DNA from: Acanthamoeba sp. SK_2022b
Lineage: Eukaryota; Discosea; Longamoebia; Acanthamoebidae
Assembly (NCBI GenBank): GCA_027943245.1
Contig: JANDJZ010000007.1
Span: 62,001-126,000 of the forward strand
Direction: 5' to 3'
DNA: 64,000 nt
The translations under genes and the position numbers were made by a program. Positions 61,201 through 64,000 of the stretch are shown here, one piece after another; position 1 is the stretch's first letter; each line of letters starts with the position of its first letter. Under the pieces are notes generated by a model. That model was given only the letters and a program-made list of their open reading frames with translations, was not told the DNA's origin and made no database searches.

Positions 61201-64000
61201 ATGGCCGAGGTGCCTCCGCTCGGTGTCACTACCTACTTTGTACGCGCGGTCGGCAGTGAATCTGTGCCCGAGGCTCCGCGCCAATACCAGGCGAGCGTCT
61301 ACGCGCACGGTACGCTGTGCCCCCCTCTTGACCTGATATATAGGAGCCAGCACAATAGTACGTTTCTGCTGAACTCCTACTCACTTAACGCTCATGCACG
61401 CACGCAATTCCAGACGAGCTTGCGGGCAAGGAGAACCTGATGATCGAGAACGACTTCTTGCAAGTGTCGTTGAGCCCCAAGACCGGACTTCCGGACAAGC
61501 TGCGCAACAAGCTCACGGGCCAGACGATCACCCTTGCTCAAAGGGTAATGCTCATCTATACACGCGTCTCTGTGTGCGCGCATGCCACTTACTCGCCTTT
61601 CTCTCACCCGCCACCACTGTAGTACGCCGAGTATCAGACCTCAAGAAGCGGCGCCTACATCTTCCGGCCTGCTGGGTTGCACGACGTCCCATCAAAGGTG
61701 AGAGTGAGTATCGTCACCGGCGAGCTCATGTCGGAGATCACCATCAGCCTCGGCGTGTCCCGCCGTCTGGTACACGCCCCTCCACCTCATCAGCCTTTGT
61801 GAAACTCCCGTTGCGTGGTCGTTGGCTTCTCACTTCTCGTGCTCACCGCCAGACGCTGCGACTCTACTCTGTTCTTCAAGAACCGTTGTCGTTCCCGGAA
61901 GTGGGCGGCGTGCTGTTCACCTCGCACGTTATCGACGCTTCGGGCAACAGGGAGGTGGTCGTCCGGTACGCATGCTTTTCGCAACCAAGGCTGGGACGCC
62001 CGCCGACGCACCCTCTCACGGGTCTCGCCTCTTTGCGCGCAGCTACAACACGGACATCCCCACCGATGACACATTCTACACCGACAACGGCATCGAGCTG
62101 CAGTTGAGGTACGAGACCGCACAGCACAGCACAGCGCTCACTCACGACTCACTAACTGATTGACGTTGGCAACAAACAAAACAAAACAAAACAAAACAAA
62201 ACAAAATAAAACAAAACAAAACAACAACAAAAACCACAACAACAAAAGGTCCCGTGACTCCAATCAGGCCCGGTCCCGAGCGCACATCGAGAGCGCGCGA
62301 GCCGGTGCTCAGGAGACTCAGTACTATCCCTCCATCTCGATCGCCATGCTGCGTCACGTCTCCGAGGACCTCCAGTTCACCGTATGATCATCCCCCCCTT
62401 CCCGCTTCGCAATGCATGTGAGAGGCATCATTTTTCAATATCGTGTGTCTGTCTGGTGGGTGTTGTATGCGTTGGCCTCGTGCAGGTGATTTCGAGCCAA
62501 TCGATGGGCACCAGCTCTCACGCCAACGGTGCATTGGAGCTCATGCTCCACAGGCACCTGACGCAGGACGACGGCCGAGGTTTGGGTGAAGGGTACTGTG
62601 CCGCGCTGAACCGCTTCCTACCCTTTTAAACTTAGGGGTAAGGAGGTGTGTTAGCTGACTCTCTTCCCTATGACGCACAGAGTACGCGACACCAACTCGG
62701 TGACCATTCAGCAGTGGCTTATGCTGGGCCACACCGAGGACGCCGAGCTCCACCGTCGCCGCCTTTCGCTCCAGCAGAACCACCCTCTCACGCCCATAGC
62801 CCTCGCCAAAGCGCCCGAGAATTTCGTGTGGGCCGACCACTTTGTCAACTCCTACGCTCCTCTCTCAGGTGCCTTTGTAACACAATACGTGGTTGAGTAG
62901 CTCGCTGGCACTGGGACTCACGAGTTTATCCTCCTCTCCCCACCCACGCATACCGCAGCAAGCCTGCCGGCCAACGTGCACCTGCTTTCGCTCAAGGCCA
63001 GGGACGCCGTCTCCTCCGAGGTCATGCTGCGCCTCATTCACATTGCCGAGGTACATAACTTCAACTCCCATTTGCTGCATCCGTCGGTCAAAACTAACGC
63101 CGATGCCAACCTTCTTGCCGCACGCACGCACGTGCACAGGGAAAGAAGGCGATTGCAGCGCCGGCCACCGCTTTGCCGAACAAGTTCCAATCCGCGGCGA
63201 CGATCAAGCTGGACCAACTGTTCAGCTCAGCCGAGAATGGCTGGGCGATCGAGCACCCAAGGCCCCGCTCTCTCACCCTCAACTACGGTGCGCCACAATC
63301 ACTCGCTCTGAACACGCCCCCACACAATCGCCGGGCGCACTTTACTCACGCGCACACTCACGATGGTGATGCAGAGGCGGATGAGGTGGATCAGCGCGTT
63401 CGTTATGACGCGTCGTTGGGCATGCTCAGCATGAAGATCGACTTTGGCCGGTTGGGCCGAGGCGACAGGCAAAACACCGGTACACTCTCCCCGTCTGCCT
63501 CTCTTGTCCCTCAGCCTCCACTCGTTTCCGTGAGGGAAGGGACCCGAGCCCTCACCGACGTCGGCGTCGCCGTCTGCCCCCGTGTTTCTTGCGTCAGACG
63601 AGGAGGGCGTGTTCTTGTCGCAAGCGGCGATAGACAAGATGAACGAGGAGAAGGGCAGCGGCAGGCGTCCTCTCTCCATCAACGACTATGACCACGCGGC
63701 AGGTGAGAAGCACGACATGCTCGATGACAGCGAAGCCTACGAGCGGAACGTGAGGCAGCGCGGTGTCATGCGTCGTGTGTTCGACCCGGCGTCGGTCTCC
63801 ACCGCCACCAGCCAGCGCAAGCTCTTGGCCGTCGGCACCACCACTGACCCGCTCACCATGCTGCTTCGACCGCTACAAATGAAGTCGCTGCTCCTCCTGC
63901 TCGGCAAGCAGGGCACCACTGTACGCACAGTTCCCATCCACCTCCCCCGTGACTCCTGCGTTGCTGCTCCCCCAATTCGGTCCCTCACGTCTGCACGCGT
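58287..64000 (+). CDS. GH38 alpha-mannosidase (Golgi/lysosomal class II), 3' end beyond window
   Basis: A short N-tail precedes a hydrophobic signal anchor or signal peptide (PCLLFAFLFALSLSARVLS). The GH38 catalytic domain follows: KVFLIPHSHCDPGWLETFE with metal-binding His-x-His-x-Asp-Pro-Gly-Trp, WVQPDEANTNFDILVNQL, AWQIDPFGHSSLTPTLAA with the nucleophile Asp, LLVTFGDDFKFQ, and VQHHDGITGTAKQFVADDY. C-terminal beta-sandwich parts follow (ENDFLQVSLSPKTGLPDKL, FYTDNGIELQLRSRD, ISSQSMGTSSHANGALELML, QQWLMLGHTEDAELHRRRL). The coding sequence still runs at 64000. The IPHSHCDPGWL opening resembles Golgi mannosidase II, and HHDGITGT also fits that branch. It trims mannose from N-glycans. More than twenty short introns are present, one with an (AAAAC)n tract at 62170-62249. 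The stop is not in the window. Confidence 0.92.
62170..62249 (+). repeat. (AAAAC)n pentanucleotide repeat in mannosidase intron
   Basis: At least nine AAAAC units with minor interruptions (AAAAT, CAACAA) fill most of an intron just before the acceptor preceding SRDSNQARS. Confidence 0.9.

Overview
This window is nuclear DNA from a GC-rich, intron-dense eukaryote. Genes lie on both strands about one per 2 kb. Exons have strongly GC-ending codons, and introns are short (about 50-130 nt), GT-AG and often richer in A/T. The mix (ZW10, heterotrimeric G-alpha, Pex6, WDR41, an ER-anchored bZIP, prominin-like and OCA2-like membrane proteins, a pro-kumamolisin domain) fits a free-living amoeba, most likely Acanthamoeba or a relative. 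That assignment is inference from style and content. No prokaryotic operon, CRISPR array, rRNA or tRNA was seen.

Layout. 1-9.6 kb: 3' part of ZW10 (+); a multi-pass membrane purple acid phosphatase (-); an orphan pro-kumamolisin activation domain (+); a GNAT acetyltransferase (-); a C4 zinc-ribbon/RGG hypothetical (-); a G-alpha subunit (-). 9.7-18 kb: a TrmH/SpoU RNA methyltransferase (-); an AT-rich stretch without a clear gene; a small hypothetical (+); a proline-rich PX-domain protein (-); a five-TM prominin-like protein (-). 18-28.5 kb: a secreted beta-helix protein (+); a sarcosine-oxidase-type flavoenzyme (+); an OCA2/P-protein-like permease (+); mitochondrial dihydrolipoamide dehydrogenase (-), whose introns hold two near-identical 139-bp elements; ribosomal protein eL43 (+). 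28.5-38.7 kb: TFIIH subunit TFB5 (-); a class A, CaaX-ended DnaJ (-); a secreted EF-hand/purple acid phosphatase fusion (+); a 2H-phosphoesterase/RRM fusion (-); a 5'-nucleotidase-family protein (+), the last two sharing a 207-bp divergent promoter.

39-50.4 kb: WDR41 (+); a ubiquitin/AN1 zinc-finger fusion (+); a cysteine-rich secreted protein (-); a stand-alone RapZ C-terminal domain (+); a DusA-type tRNA dihydrouridine synthase (+) starting 49 bp after it; ribosomal protein uL29 (-); a YPP-repeat protein (-); a serine-rich hypothetical (+). 50.4-64 kb: the peroxisomal AAA-ATPase Pex6 (-); a membrane-anchored bZIP factor (+); a GH38 alpha-mannosidase (+) running off the right edge.

These are ordinary eukaryotic neighbours rather than a cluster with a single pathway. 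Recurrent themes are three metallophosphoesterases, RNA modification enzymes (TrmH, Dus, 2H-RRM), and secretory/peroxisomal functions. The most unusual items are the paired intronic elements in the lipoamide dehydrogenase gene. Their three differences keep base pairing only if the + strand, antisense to the gene, is transcribed. Next come the orphan peptidase propeptide, the eukaryotic RapZ-C protein and several uncommon domain fusions. Exon boundaries were placed by eye from frame, splice sites and family conservation, so gene ends are firmer than every internal junction.
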